From contig CM055104.1 of NCBI GenBank assembly GCA_029204225.1, forward strand, positions 39,362,527-39,426,526: a stretch of DNA of 64,000 nucleotides, in the 5' to 3' direction. Made by a program: the position numbers and the translations under genes. Positions 45,961-57,260 of the stretch are shown in pieces (within the stretch, counting starts at the first letter, position 1; each line of letters starts with the position of its first letter). Under the pieces are notes generated by a model that saw only the letters and a program-made list of their open reading frames with translations, searched no databases and was not told the origin of the DNA. This stretch comes from Diphasiastrum complanatum. Lineage: Eukaryota > Streptophyta > Lycopodiopsida > Lycopodiales > Lycopodiaceae.

Positions 45961-46440
45961 ATCAAATTTTTTAGAATTTTTCAATACTGGATCGACTCTC
46001 AAAATTCTATATTTTTTGAGTCATTATATATTTTTCAAGTCAATATTTTTCGAATCATTGTACATTTTTTCGATACCTATAAATTTTGATATTGTCGATC
46101 TAAAATCTGACCCAACGACTTCGCGTTGACAGTCTGCCCACTTTGTACATGCATTAACTGTAATGAGGCGGTTGTAATAACTGCAACAAAAGGCAGTTGT
46201 AGATAGTTTGTAGGAGATCAATTCTAGAATCTTCATCAAAAAATCTCTTTTGATTATTCGAGTTTTCTGTAGCCAGCGTTATCACGCTCAACAACTGTAA
46301 GCTGAAGTTATCACTTCAAGCATTGTGCTCACTATTTTAATATTAATCAGAGTGCAAATTGTCAGTCTCACTATTGTATTGTTTCATTGAGCATTTGTCT
46401 GAATCATTCAATTTGAATATTCTGTTGTTGTCTGTTGTGC
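45961..46440. other. Noncoding DNA, possible LTR of copia G
   Basis: No gene. Sequence such as CGGTTGTAATAACTGC and the CTGTAGCCAGCG region has the look of a copia LTR, but no second copy is present to prove it. Confidence 0.3.
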
Positions 46441-46855
46441 TTCCAATCCTACACCTAGCTCGCTCACCAGCTTTCGCTCATTCCCATTGGTTTCTGCAGC
46501 CTCCCCATCAATGCCAATGCCAATGCCAATGACTGGCCTCCTACTGTAATGCCATCATGTACTCCAAGATGAGCACACCATAAAGTCCTCGCCATCAGTG
46601 TCCCTCTAGTAGATCACTAGCAAAACACTCACCATACTGTTTGCCCTCCATCACACCCAACCGTGCGACGTCCATCAGCTCTCCATCCTAGAGCTGGCTT
46701 CCAAAGCTTCACGCCTTACCCATTTGCCTTTGCAGTTTCCTGATTCCATCTTAAATCACCCCTATAAGTCATGTCTATCAACCAATGACTCAAGTCCAAT
46801 TTGAAATAGCTGCACCTTGACGATCATCCTGTCATCCCTCAGTCCCCCATCCCTA

Positions 46856-46860
46856 TTAGG
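46856..46860. repeat. Target-site duplication TTAGG, left
   Basis: Matches TTAGG at 47559-47563 on the other side of the solo LTR. Confidence 0.88.
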
Positions 46861-47558
46861 TGTGAAGAATTGCCAAAAATTGGCAAATCTAGCTTGATTA
46901 AAAACTATGTAGTATAATGTAAATTTTGTACATAAGTGGATTCCACACATGTGAGGCCATGATGCCACATGGGAAACCCATCCTAATGTAGGTAAGGTCA
47001 AGTCAAGAGTTGGTCATGTCTATTTGGTGGTCATCCCTACTTTATAGGACCTACACCTAAGTTTAAGGTGAAAATTTGACCAACTAGTTACCTACCAAGC
47101 ATAACTCTAGGATCTAGGCTGGGGTTTCATTTTAGGACAAGAAGGGTGAGTTAACTTTCTTATTACATGCTGAAAATCCACCTAACTTCAAGAAGGAAGT
47201 CGAATTTGCTATGTATTCCAAGCTCCCATAGTGAGAAGATAGAAAATTTTTGGAGCTCATTGGCAATCTCAAGCTAGTTCACTATGTACATTGAGTTTTT
47301 GTGATCCAAATGAAACCAAATCTATTTCTACTTGTTTCTCAGGTTGAAGGCCGTACTACAGCCTGTAGTACACACGTGTGGGTTCGGATTTCAATGTTTA
47401 TCAATGATTTTGATTGTTAATGTTTGTTGTTTGTCAAATTGCCAATCTAGATCAACTTTTTTGTGTCTAGTTTTTGATAGATTGTTAAGCAAGCATCCAA
47501 TCACTCTTGTGGATCTTTTGTAGATCCATTTATGGTCCTAAAGTACAGTACTTTCACA
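46861..47558 (+). mobile_element. Solo LTR, plus orientation (698 bp)
   Basis: TGTGAAGAATTGCC to ACTTTCACA, flanked by perfect TTAGG duplications. No PBS follows and no internal region is present, so this is a product of LTR-LTR recombination. It resembles the copia F LTR (start and general layout). G-box-like CACACGTGTG at about 47370. Confidence 0.9.
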
Positions 47559-48759
47559 TTAGGTATCTCAATGCCATCCACGATCATGAAGATCTGAGCA
47601 TCTGCCTTGTAGTTCCCCATCTGTATTCTCCCAAGCTAGCTCCAAGGCTGCTCCTGAATGGTTCGAAATCCAAAACCTAAAAATACACTGAGATACAAAC
47701 TCCAAAGCCACCATCAAGTCCCTCACAAATAGTGCATCCCAATATCACTCCCAATGATCTTGTGAGATTTTCCATGGCCCAAACCAAACGATTTGCACTT
47801 TGCCATCACTAGAATTTGCATCTCCGATGCAATACTGATACGACAAATTGACTTGACTTACTTAGAATAGGCCGTTGACAGACCTGATACACTGCTTCAT
47901 AAATACAATGACTTGATCTGAAATGACTTACCAACTACAAAATCTACAAAACATCACACTTACCACTCATCATGAGTATCCAAAGTGTGATTATTGTCCC
48001 TATTCATCTTTTGTGTGTTCCACAAACAGTTTGTCCAATGCAAGTTCAATATACTGCCCAATCGCTTCCAACTAACACCACCTCACACTTCAATCACCTA
48101 TGACCACCAAAATGTATGTACCTCTAAGCTAGTTCACATTTCCCTCTAAACAAGAAATTTCTAAGTTGTAGATGTGTGTATCAATGCAGCTATCACCTGA
48201 CACGACATTGCCACTGTCGGTCATACCTGTGAGAGCGTTCTCCCAAATGTCACCTGACATTGGTCGGTTCTAACTCCACAAGTTGAACCTGATCACAAGA
48301 ATTTTTCACCCGTACCTGGCATACCATGTCTACCTCTAACATGCGATTGTCTGTCCTCTCAAAATTGTCTCCAATGATGAGTGGTCACGATGCCAAACTG
48401 CACTTTCGTCGCCAACACTAGCTTTCTCCACACAATTCCACTATCATTCGCTTCGATACTGCATTTACTGCTCTCAAACACCATGTTACCTTGTTAGAAG
48501 TAAGCAAACATAATTTCTAAGCGATTATGTCTCATCGTATCACCATGTACCAGCTTTCACCAGCCAAAAATTGCCCCAAATTTGGCCCTACGATACCCAA
48601 ATGGTGAATGTAGCCCATCACTAGGTCACCCGCACTCCACTCACTGAAATGGTGATGAAAACTTCCCGAAACACATTTCTCCCTGCTCAATGACGTCGCT
48701 TTGTCCGCTACCTCTAAGTAGCCAGTTTCGAAGGTCAATTTGGCCCAAGGATGGCCAAA

Positions 48760-48764
48760 AAAAG
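48760..48764. repeat. Target-site duplication AAAAG, left
   Basis: Matches AAAAG at 49463-49467. Confidence 0.88.
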
Positions 48765-49462
48765 TGTGAAAGTACTGTACTTTAGGACCATAAATGGATC
48801 TACAAAAGATCCACAAGAGTGATTGGATGCTTGCTTAACGATCAAAAAACTAGACACAAAAAAAGTTGATCTAGATTGGCAATTTGACAAACAACAAGCA
48901 TTAACAATCAAAAGCATTGATAAACATTGAAATACGAGTCCATACGTGTGTAATACAGGCTGTAGTACGGCCTTTAACCTAAGAAACAAGTAGAAATTGA
49001 TTTGGTTTCATTTGGATCACAAAAACTCAATGTACATAATGAACTAGCTTGAGATTGCCAATGAGCTCCAAAAATTTTCTATCTTCTCACTATGGAGAGA
49101 GGGAATACATAGCAAATTCGACTTCCTTCTTGAAGTTAGGTGGATTTCCAGCATGTAATAAGGAAGTTAACTCACTCTCCTTGACCTAAAATGAAACCCT
49201 AGTCTATTTCCTAGAGTTATGCTTGGTAGGTAACTAGTTGGTCAAATTTTCACCTTAAACTTAGGTGTAGGTCCTATAAAGTAGGGATGACCACCAAATA
49301 GACATGACCAACTCTCTTGACTTGACCTAACCTACATTAGGATGGGTTTCCCATGTGGCATCATGGCCTTACATGTGTGGGACCCACTTGTGTACACAAT
49401 TTACACTATTCTACATGGTTTTTTATCAAGCAAGATTTGCCAATTTTTGGCAATTCTTCACA
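48765..49462 (-). mobile_element. Solo LTR, minus orientation (698 bp)
   Basis: Reverse complement of the same family as the LTR at 46861, of identical length, with perfect AAAAG duplications. It interrupts the noncoding element whose uninterrupted counterpart lies at 10330-11080. Confidence 0.9.
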
Positions 49463-50620
49463 AAAAGTGCCTTCTAGCCAAAGATAGGCCCTTCCAAAGA
49501 AACCCTTGCAAAAAATGAACTAGTTCTTCAATATGAAGGTTTTTAATGAAGAGAAACGCCTTTCTGGCACTTCGGGTCTAATCTCCATTTCAACATGAAA
49601 ATTTTAAAAAAAATTGAAAGCTACTTTGTTTTTCAACTCTTCAGGTCACATTTTCAAGCCTATCTAATGGCTTACATCAATCATATGGTCCACATTTGTC
49701 TTTCATTGGCACCATTGTGACCATCGATTTGAAAGAGAGTAGATCCTACGGCTCTACGACCTCCTGCATGCTGATAGGAACACGAAGCATTTTCGGCCGC
49801 TAACAGGTTAGTGGCGCTGCGCGCGCGAGGTCTGGTCTTTCTGTCTCTTTGCTTTCACCTTCCCCCAAACTCCTATGCTTTTCTCCTTGTTATGGCGGTT
49901 GTGTTCAATCCATTCCAGCATCCTCACAGATTCACGGCCTACCATGACCATCTACATGCTTTTCAAAGCTGCTAGGGCACCCACATTCAATCTTTCACAA
50001 ATTCAAAAATTGTCTCCTACAGCTTAAGATCCAAGCATTTTCATGCAAAAATCCTAACTGACAAGAAACATTCATGGTTTCAGATCATACTACTCCATCC
50101 ATGCTTCATGGTTGACCATAGCCTTTTGCAGACTAATTTGCCCTCCAAGAACGCCCATCTTCAGCTAATTACAAATCCACAAGAGTCTTACTATTGAGAT
50201 AGCTCTTCGATTTATCGATTGTGAACCCTAGTTGGCCATTACTTCCATAGTTGAAAAGAAGGTTAATTGTTTCTACTGTGCTTCATGCCTGACCACACCA
50301 TTTTGGGATTAGATTGGCCTCAATATAGCCTCCATGGATAGCAATTTACAGTGTTCAATTTTGTTAAGAATGGAGAAAGATCCGTGGTTTTACGTTTCTT
50401 ATTTTATTTTCAAACTAAGCCACCACAGCTAGTTCCTGGAAGTACTACTTTCTCCTTCCACTGTAAATGGATTTCAAAATCCTCTCAGCCTAGAGTTGTC
50501 ACTAACGTACTTCACCTTTCGATCTGCTCCTCACAATAATTGACGGAATACTGAAGAAGTTTTGGCCAATTTATTGTCTCAGCCATTTTTCAAAGCAACT
50601 TACTATTTTTGAGCAATTTC

Positions 50621-50839
50621 TCATAATTCTTCCAAGAATTCTCTTACGACAATTGTTTTGATCTTCCTCGAAGCTCCGATTGAAGGAACTTTGTTGCCTC
50701 TTGCCATCTGAACGATCTGCACCCCATATGGTGTCCTTTCTCCTGAGATGCTTTTCATGCCATTTTTCCTGGTGAAAGATGCCAACGATGGCTCCATTGG
50801 ATCGTGCATACCTGCAACACCCTGCTGCTCTGATACCAA
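50621..50839 (-). CDS. Short frame next to the primer site of the LARD-like element
   Basis: 72 codons on the minus strand, or about 61 from the internal ATG (MHDPMEPSLASF...VREFLEEL). No domain recognised. The start of the frame (the ATGCACGATCC region and an AAAGGACACCATATGGGG-like stretch) can be aligned with the other copy near 11060-10970, where it is broken. It could be a gag N-terminus, a small element-encoded peptide, or chance. Confidence 0.3.
   Translation of the reverse strand: MVSEQQGVAGMHDPMEPSLASFTRKNGMKSISGERTPYGVQIVQMARGNKVPSIGASRKIKTIVVREFLEEL
50827..50838 (-). promoter_or_regulatory. tRNA-iMet-type primer-binding site (minus strand)
   Basis: GCTCTGATACCA, the reverse complement of TGGTATCAGAGC, followed by AGTTAA as at 11081. 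Confidence 0.7.
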
Positions 50840-50840
50840 G

Positions 50841-51930
50841 TTAAAATTTTGAAAGGATCGACCGACAAACTAATATGGCCAAATTCGGCCGACAAACTCG
50901 CGACATGCCCCTGAGTATAGCAAGTAATGTAAATAACTCTGTACAGGCTAATGTTTCCTATGTGTGGCTACTCGGCTAACCCAAGTAGCCAACTACGGGA
51001 TCAATGCCCGATTGATATATTGATAGCGGAAACACAACCAGATACAGTAAACCAAATAAACTATACAATAGATACAATAATTTTCTTACCTACTAGTAGT
51101 GACACATTGCTACATGAGCGTATTATTACAAGCAAAAATACTTAATTTTAGTCTAAGAATGTAGAACATCTTCTAATTTGCCTAAACTTGTAGACACTCA
51201 AATTATTGTAACACAATTTACATATTGCATTAAGCAATAAATATTGGAATTTGAATTTCGCTTCAAATGCCAATTGATCTAGTTGCTTCTTTTTTATTAC
51301 CAGTTACTTTACTTCAGATATCCACAATAGTGTCCAAGACTTGATATTTTACTTGGGAACTTGTTATAGACAAATGAATACAAAAATACACAGAATTTGG
51401 CATGGTTATGATTTCTCTATAGAAATACACAAAGTTTAACATAGTTATGATTTCTTTGCAAAAATATTTGAGTTCAATGTAAACCAAAAAATGTCGAATG
51501 ACACGAGTTGAAAAATCATGAAAAAATATGTCACTGAAAATCTCCTAACTTTGACTAGTCAATTAAAATATGCGAACTAAGTGGAGATGCCGAGTGGCAT
51601 TTATTGGCATTTTTATGGTATTACTCAAAATGGAACTCTTCCTCTATCCAATTTTAATCTTTTGAAGACTGCCCGTTTTATTTGCATATTTGAACGATTT
51701 GGCTTGAAAGTCAAATTACGTACTTTAGGTCTGCTTCTTCGTATGCTTAGTTTAATGGTTTTTCTAAATTCCTCCTAAGGACAATTAGCAGTATCTATTA
51801 TTGACTAATTAAGCTTGATGAAATTAGAACATCTGATATATAATCAAACATAGATATTGCAGATGCAAGATCTGATAACAAGAAATTAACTACGTAAACA
51901 TATATAGATCATCTATCACAAAATGATTAG
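50841..51930. other. AT-rich DNA, no gene recognised
   Basis: By position the left part should include the 5' LTR of the minus-strand LARD-like element, but its ends are not recognisable. The rest shows no coding motif. Confidence 0.35.
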
Positions 51931-51934
51931 GCTT

Positions 51935-52015
51935 GCCATGAGAAATGTAGCCCTCGGATTTGCTCCATTCACATAATCACATTCACTCATGAAAAATGTA
52001 GCCCTCGGGTTTTCA
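51935..52015 (-). pseudogene. Two tiny copia RT scraps
   Basis: On the minus strand CCGAGGGCTACATTTxTCATG occurs twice (about 51942 and 51990). It matches the EQPEGYVSH coding segment of copia E RT. The repeat suggests a local duplication inside a decayed element. Confidence 0.5.
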
Positions 52016-52424
52016 TTATGAGTCAAAGAACTCTTTTGAAGCATTTCTTTAAAGAATTTGAAGATGAAAGTTTGTGTGTAAAAATGTTCTCTCAAATTAA
52101 CCTGTCAATTAATTTGAAGAGTTATTAAAAAATCAACTAGTGTCAAATGAAATGTGCAAAACATCAAAAATAAAGTCTTGCCATCATAATTTAATGATTT
52201 AAAGTTTCTATTATGAGATTTCTAAAGTTAACAAAATTGATTTAAAACCTACAGGGGCAGATGGAAAAAAATCTAGATCACTAGATTCAATGTATATGAA
52301 TGAACCAATAAAGAGAGATCTATATGTGACCTTATCAATTTGCGTAGCTACAAAAAATAGCAAATTCACTATACTTAGGCCTTATTAACATAATAAAGTC
52401 TATCTCTAAGTTGAAATTGCATAT
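52016..52424. other. DNA between minus-strand copia scraps
   Basis: AT-rich, no recognisable coding motif. Probably decayed copia pol. Confidence 0.35.
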
Positions 52425-52690
52425 TGGCCCCTCTCCTGAAAAATAAAAGTAGTTCGAGAAGTTCTAATTACCTCTATTCCTAAGATGTAGTGAAAATGAC
52501 CAAGATCATGTACATCAAATTCCTTCTTGATTGCTATCTTGATGTCATCTACATCTTGCTTGTTGTCTTCACACAAAATAATATCATCCACATAGATAAG
52601 AAGGATAGTAACATCATTTTCAACAAATCTGTAATAAAGTGAATAATCACATTCACTCATAATGAAATTATGAAAAAGTAGACCAACAAA
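52425..52690 (-). pseudogene. Copia RT scrap with YVDD motif, related to copia E
   Basis: Minus-strand frame 52660-52406: MSECDYSLYYRFVENDV, ILLIYVDDIILCEDN, DLGHFHYILGIEVIRTS. This closely follows copia E (SEYDHSLYFILNENDI, LLIYVDDIILSGGN). Only the middle of RT remains. Confidence 0.85.
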
Positions 52691-54188
52691 CTATCTCAAT
52701 ATTAGCGACCTATAATCAAACAAAGGCAAATATCATAGAGGATGCAATATCTTTTCCAAGTCCATTAAATGAAGTGCCACTTTATTTAAAAGATTATAAA
52801 ATAGACAAAGTGGATACCATCACACCATGAGCAATATGATACTCTAATTAGTAGCCTTCCTTTGGATTTGGATGTATACAAGACATACTTGATGACCTCA
52901 AGAATCTCATAGTCAAGTACATGATTTTTTTTTTTGCTTGGAGCCATTATGACCTTAAATGCATCTCGCCAGATGTGGTGATGCATACCATACCATTGAC
53001 GGAAGAGGAGGAGATCCCAAAGCTTCTTCATATGAGTGTCATTTAAAAAATGAGCATAAGAAATGGGTGTAGCCAATTGTAGCAATGCCAAAGAAAAAAT
53101 GGTAAACTTCAAATCAGTGTAAGCTCAATGCCATTACCCACAAGGATCACTTCTCTCTTTTATTCACAACAAATATTTAGAAACATATTTGTAAAAGAAA
53201 ATGAAAAGCATTCATTTGACTTTGTAAAATCTATCACTTAAGTGATAGCACAAACACCTACAAAATAGATCATATCCAAAATGATTTTGAAGTAGGCCAA
53301 GTTGCTCCATAAAAAAGCTTTTGTTTCTTTGAATATCTTTGTGGTTCTTGAACAGACAATCATGGATAGCAAATTTAAATTGATTAGGTTCCAAGTGTGA
53401 CTCTGATGATAGTGTATCTTTTGCAATATGGGATCTAAAGGGTCCAATTGCAAACTTTGTTTGTCTCATCAACAAGTTGAAAGGCGAGGAAAGTATCAAC
53501 TGCCTAACATAGGAAGCAACAAGTTGAAGGCGAGGAAAGTATCAACTGCCTAACATAGGAAGCAAAGGATAACCAAAAGTAATGAATGAGGTGCAAAAAC
53601 AAATGCATTAGTCATTGGACAATCAATGCAAGTAAGGTCGGTCTCGTAAAGATGACACAAAAATCATATTGTTGTATTATGGCTTGCCAGCACTTTCAGA
53701 ACTTGATTACACAATTAGACAATATTGTGGACCATCAAACCTCTTTATTGACCACCTTTAGAAATCCTTGATTAGTTCATTTAAGTTTTCCAATACAACC
53801 TAATTTTACAAGAGGTTTTTGTATGGCCTTTTGTAGATATTTGTGAGAGGTGACAGATAGGCCATCAAGTTGATACGTTGGTATGGTGCTCTACAAGATC
53901 TCTCACCTTGAACCTTATGTTACATTCCAAATTTCAAGTATTGTAGGAGGTGACACATCAAGGCACACAGAACATGACGATGTATTGGACAAGACACAAA
54001 CCTTGTATCACAACAAACATACATCATTAAAAAAAAATTGTAACCATTAAAAAAAGCAACATTCAACTTTAAGTTGCCTTGATATTCTTGAAATGGTGTG
54101 AGTAAATAATCATGTAGAGGTACTTCAATTTTTAGCCATAAACCATTTGATGTACATGTAGAGAAAAATAGCTTATACAATACAGTAA
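52691..54188. other. AT-rich DNA with unrecognised minus-strand frames
   Basis: Minus-strand frames at 52786-53112 and 53212-53499 show no known motif. A 47-bp direct duplication lies at 53470-53562. Confidence 0.35.
53470..53562. repeat. Tandem duplication, 2 x 47 bp
   Basis: CAACAAGTTGAA(A)GGCGAGG to AACATAGGAAG, repeated directly with a single-base length difference. Confidence 0.9.
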
Positions 54189-54419
54189 GAAACTAATTGC
54201 TCGTGTTAAGAAAAATGCTACTTGTGAGTTTGAGATGAAGGAATTGGATTTGTTGCACTATTGCCTTGAAGTTGAGGTTTCGAAAAAGAAGCGGTCTTTT
54301 TATCTCTTAGGCAAAGTACGCACAAAAAATATTGAAAAAATTATAGTAAGAAAGCAAGCCAATTAGCACCTCAATGGATGCAAGTAACAAGCCATTAGAC
54401 GATGCATTAGCTAAATTTT
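54189..54419 (+). pseudogene. Copia I RT 3' part, left of a DNA-element insertion
   Basis: FEMKELDLLHYCLEVEVSKK is the end of copia RT (FEMTDLSLMHYCLGIEVWQK in copia D). SMDASNKPLDDALAKF then corresponds to the TPIEPSKKLSKLD linker of D. The sequence is interrupted at AAATTTT 54413-54419. Confidence 0.75.
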
Positions 54420-55158
54420 GGCTTTGAAAAGGGCCCTATAAGGATTGCCATGTAGGATGACAAATTTTTTACAATGTAAAATACAAAAATTCCAATCTTT
54501 TCCTGCCCACACATTACTCGATGGTTAACCATTTTGTGTATAGTATAGTCTCTAGCTATAAAAAAAATTGTAACTTTTGAACGACAACTTGGATTCAAAC
54601 GATTACAACGCCATTAGAAAGCCCCCGACGAGAGCTTTCCAACAACACCCAACATGAACCAGTTCCGAGCTACGGTTAAAAAAATATTCATAGTCAAAGT
54701 TTTGGGCAGTCAATCAATGGTCAACCTGATATCGGTCTTGAGCGTGATTGAACAATTTGACTCGGTCAAACTGGTCAACCGCGCTCAAGACCGATATCAA
54801 GATGACTGAACAAAACTTTGATTGTGAATATCTTTTAACCGTAGCTCGGAACTGAGTCATGTTGGGTGTCGTTGGAAAGCTCTTGTTGAGGGCTTTCTAA
54901 AGGCATTGTAATTGTCTGAATCCGAGTTGTCGTTCAAAAGTTACACATTTTCTATTTGAGCTGCGTACTATACTATAAATAAAATGGCTTATTTACGGGC
55001 TACCCTCGACGCAAAATTACACTTTTTTTAAAAAGAAAAAGAATTACTTTGAAGGAGCTACGTTACGTAGATTTCATGAGTGTTTTGATTGGTCCATGTG
55101 TAAGAAACTTTTGAGAAAAAAATAAAAAGTATCTTTTTGGAAGGCCCCTTTTGCGCTC
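54420..55158. mobile_element. Nonautonomous foldback DNA element (739 bp)
   Basis: Inserted in a copia reading frame and flanked by AAATTTT on both sides (54413-54419 and 55159-55165). The outer ends are weakly inverted (GAAAAGGGCCC left, AAAAGGGGCC right on the opposite strand). The core 54529-54987 is a long imperfect inverted repeat: TATAGTATAG..TTTTGAACGACAAC at the ends, and a perfect 17-bp pair GATATCGGTCTTGAGCG/CGCTCAAGACCGATATC near the centre. No transposase. A 7-9 bp duplication suggests a Mutator- or hAT-like relative, but the superfamily is not settled. Confidence 0.7.
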
Positions 55159-55860
55159 AAATTTTCTCTAATGATGGACCTTCATTTGCAGATGAGACTC
55201 TCTACCATCAATTAGTGGAAAGCATGATTTTCCTTACAACTACCAGGCCAGATGCTGCTTATGTGGTTGTGAGTCAATTCATGACTAAACCTACTGAAAT
55301 ACATTGGAAGGTAGCCAAGCATATTCTATGTTATGTGAGAGAGACCATGACCTATGGGACTGGATATACTGACGATGGTGATCTTCACTGGGGGTATCCA
55401 AATTCAAATTGGGCATGTGATAAAGATTAAAAAATCGACGACGGACTATTGCTTTAGCTTAGGTTCAAGGCCATTTCTTGGTGCACCAAGAAGCAGCCCG
55501 CTATCGCATTATCATCTATCAACGTTGAGTATAGGACGACCACAAGGACCGCCTATGAAGCTATTTGGTTACAATGCCTATTTGATGGTATGCAGATTGC
55601 TCAAGTAGGACCTACATTGTTACACTATGATGACCAAAGTTGCATTCAGCTTCCAGAAAATCTAGTCTACCATACAAGAACAAAACATAAATAAGGTGGA
55701 GTCGGCACTTTATACAAGAGAGTGCATTGTGGTGATATTGAGCTAACATATTGTGACGCCAACAATCAGACCAAACCACTTAGTAAAAATAAGTTTGAGA
55801 AGTTCAAAACATTGTTAGATTTTAGCTTCAATAAAATTGCGATTAAGGTTGAAGAGTAAT
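55159..55860 (+). pseudogene. Copia I RT end and RNase H, right of the DNA element
   Basis: DETLYHQLVESMIFLTTTRP, VVSQFMTKPTEIHWKVAKHI and DGDLHWGYPNSNWACDKD, then a stop. The frame is broken but continues as WCTKKQPAIALSS, EAIWLQCLFDGMQ, TLLHYDDQSCIQL and HTRTKHK. This is standard copia RNase H with several stops and shifts. Confidence 0.85.
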
Positions 55861-56081
55861 TCCTATTTTACTCCTTTGGCTAAGCACTAATGTTATTGTA
55901 AGTTGTACGTTACTCATGGGGCATGTTATTTGTCAATACATGGGGACCCCCATTTGTAACTCAACTAGGTTAGTGCAAGTGGCCCACTTGGCCAAATAGC
56001 TCAATCATATGGTTGCCACCTATACATTCCATGCATGTACATGAGGTGCTTGCCTCATAGAGGACTTGAAGGACCGACACC

Positions 56082-56084
<3 letters not shown>
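55861..56084. other. DNA following the copia I RNase H
   Basis: Probably 3' end and LTR of copia I (TGTTATTTGTC-like words), but no boundary or second LTR copy was found. Confidence 0.35.

Positions 56085-56148
<64 letters not shown>
56085..56148. repeat. Compound (CT)n-(AT)17 microsatellite
   Basis: CT run 56085-56112, then TACAT and 34 bp of perfect AT. Confidence 0.95.
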
Positions 56149-56151
<3 letters not shown>

Positions 56152-56358
56152 TTCATATTCTCTCTTCTAAGTTTTGGTGATGTGAGATGCTTAATTTCCG
56201 TTGTGTTTGATGTTTTCCATAGCTAAGTTTCTCGAGCTTGCATGGTTGATCTAGTATTGTAGTTAATGATACTCCATAGCTAGGTCTTGCAATTTATCAA
56301 TTTATTCTAGTGTGGAGGGCCCCTTATGGTAGATTGTACCAAGAAGCTATTGCTCGAA

Positions 56359-56580
56359 TTAGGGCGAAGATCCCTCGGCTTTATCTAGACTTGAAACTGG
56401 GAATAAATTAATGAGGTGGGTGAAAGTGTCTTTAACTAGTATGAAGTCCCAAAGATCAAGCAGCAATAGGATATTTTTCAATTTACACTTCCAATTTTCA
56501 AAAACTTTACCATCAAGTTTGATATTTTCCAGTAATCTGAAAGCATCCATTTTAACTCCCATAATAGTTGAATTTAGCAT
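56359..56580 (-). pseudogene. Possible copia gag N-terminal scrap
   Basis: Minus-strand 73-codon frame containing NIKLDGKVFENWKCKLKNI then LLLDLWDFI, resembling the start of copia gag (LDGxNYxxWxxxMxxLL..LWDxV). There is no zinc knuckle or further gag, so weak. Confidence 0.35.
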
Positions 56581-56779
56581 GCTTTCTTTGATGGATGTAA
56601 TTAAAGGAGAGAACTATTGTCATCACTCAAAATGCTTCACACACTTAATTAGTCGAGTTGAATGCTGGCCAAGAAATTGTGCCAAGTAACTCCTTAATGT
56701 AGCTTGAACAATTTGCTTCAGTTTAGTGTTCCTTCAAGCACCTACATCAAAGATGCAGTACACGTTCGTGATCTGGAAC

Positions 56780-56816
56780 GCGATCCGGGAATTCCCGTTA
56801 GGGTTTCCCGGATCGC
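56780..56816. repeat. Perfect 12-bp inverted repeat, 13-nt loop
   Basis: GCGATCCGGGAA and TTCCCGGATCGC. Confidence 0.9.
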
Positions 56817-57234
56817 AAATTTCTTTGATTATTTTGATTCAATGTTTGCCAATATGGGTATCATGTGAGAGGATTTTAAAGCAGCAGTTCTTATGAGTTC
56901 TATTGCTTGGTTTCAGATGGTTAGGCGGCCCACAAATTAGAAAACTTTTCAATCACTTGCTGGTTGTCAGAACTTTCTGGTTGTTTAGGGTTAGCTGCAT
57001 TCATTGGCTTCAGTATATTTGCATTCAATGTACAGATCTGCAGCAATAATCTGCTCTTCATGAAGATATATCTGCATTCACTGTCCATATCTGCAGCAGG
57101 AAGCTGCTATTCATTTCAATAGCAACCAGCAGCGGATCGGGATGAGAAAAAAAAGTGAAAATTTTTTTGCAATCCGGGACCACGTTTCTGATCCTGGATT
57201 GCTATCATTCCAGATCACGCAATCCGGAACGTTT

Positions 57235-57260
57235 TTGCAGCGGATCGCGATCCGCTGCAA
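57235..57260. repeat. Perfect 26-bp palindrome
   Basis: The left half TTGCAGCGGATCG is followed directly by its exact reverse complement, with no spacer. Confidence 0.92.

Larger units (their letters stand above)
46441..50826 (-). mobile_element. Noncoding LTR element (LARD-like), copy 2, carrying two solo LTRs
   Basis: Without the two inserted solo LTRs it is about 3 kb, lacks pol motifs and ends on the right at a minus-strand iMet primer site. The part from 48690 is collinear with copy 1 at 10330-11080. Directly after the PBS, in element sense, a 72-codon frame (50839-50621) starts near the primer site and contains MHDPMEPSLASF. The left boundary is uncertain and no LTR could be delimited. 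Confidence 0.5.

Noticed and set aside
53212..53499. Overlapping minus-strand frames near the 47-bp duplication
   Set aside because: Two frames are open over the same stretch, neither with a recognisable motif. Likely chance.
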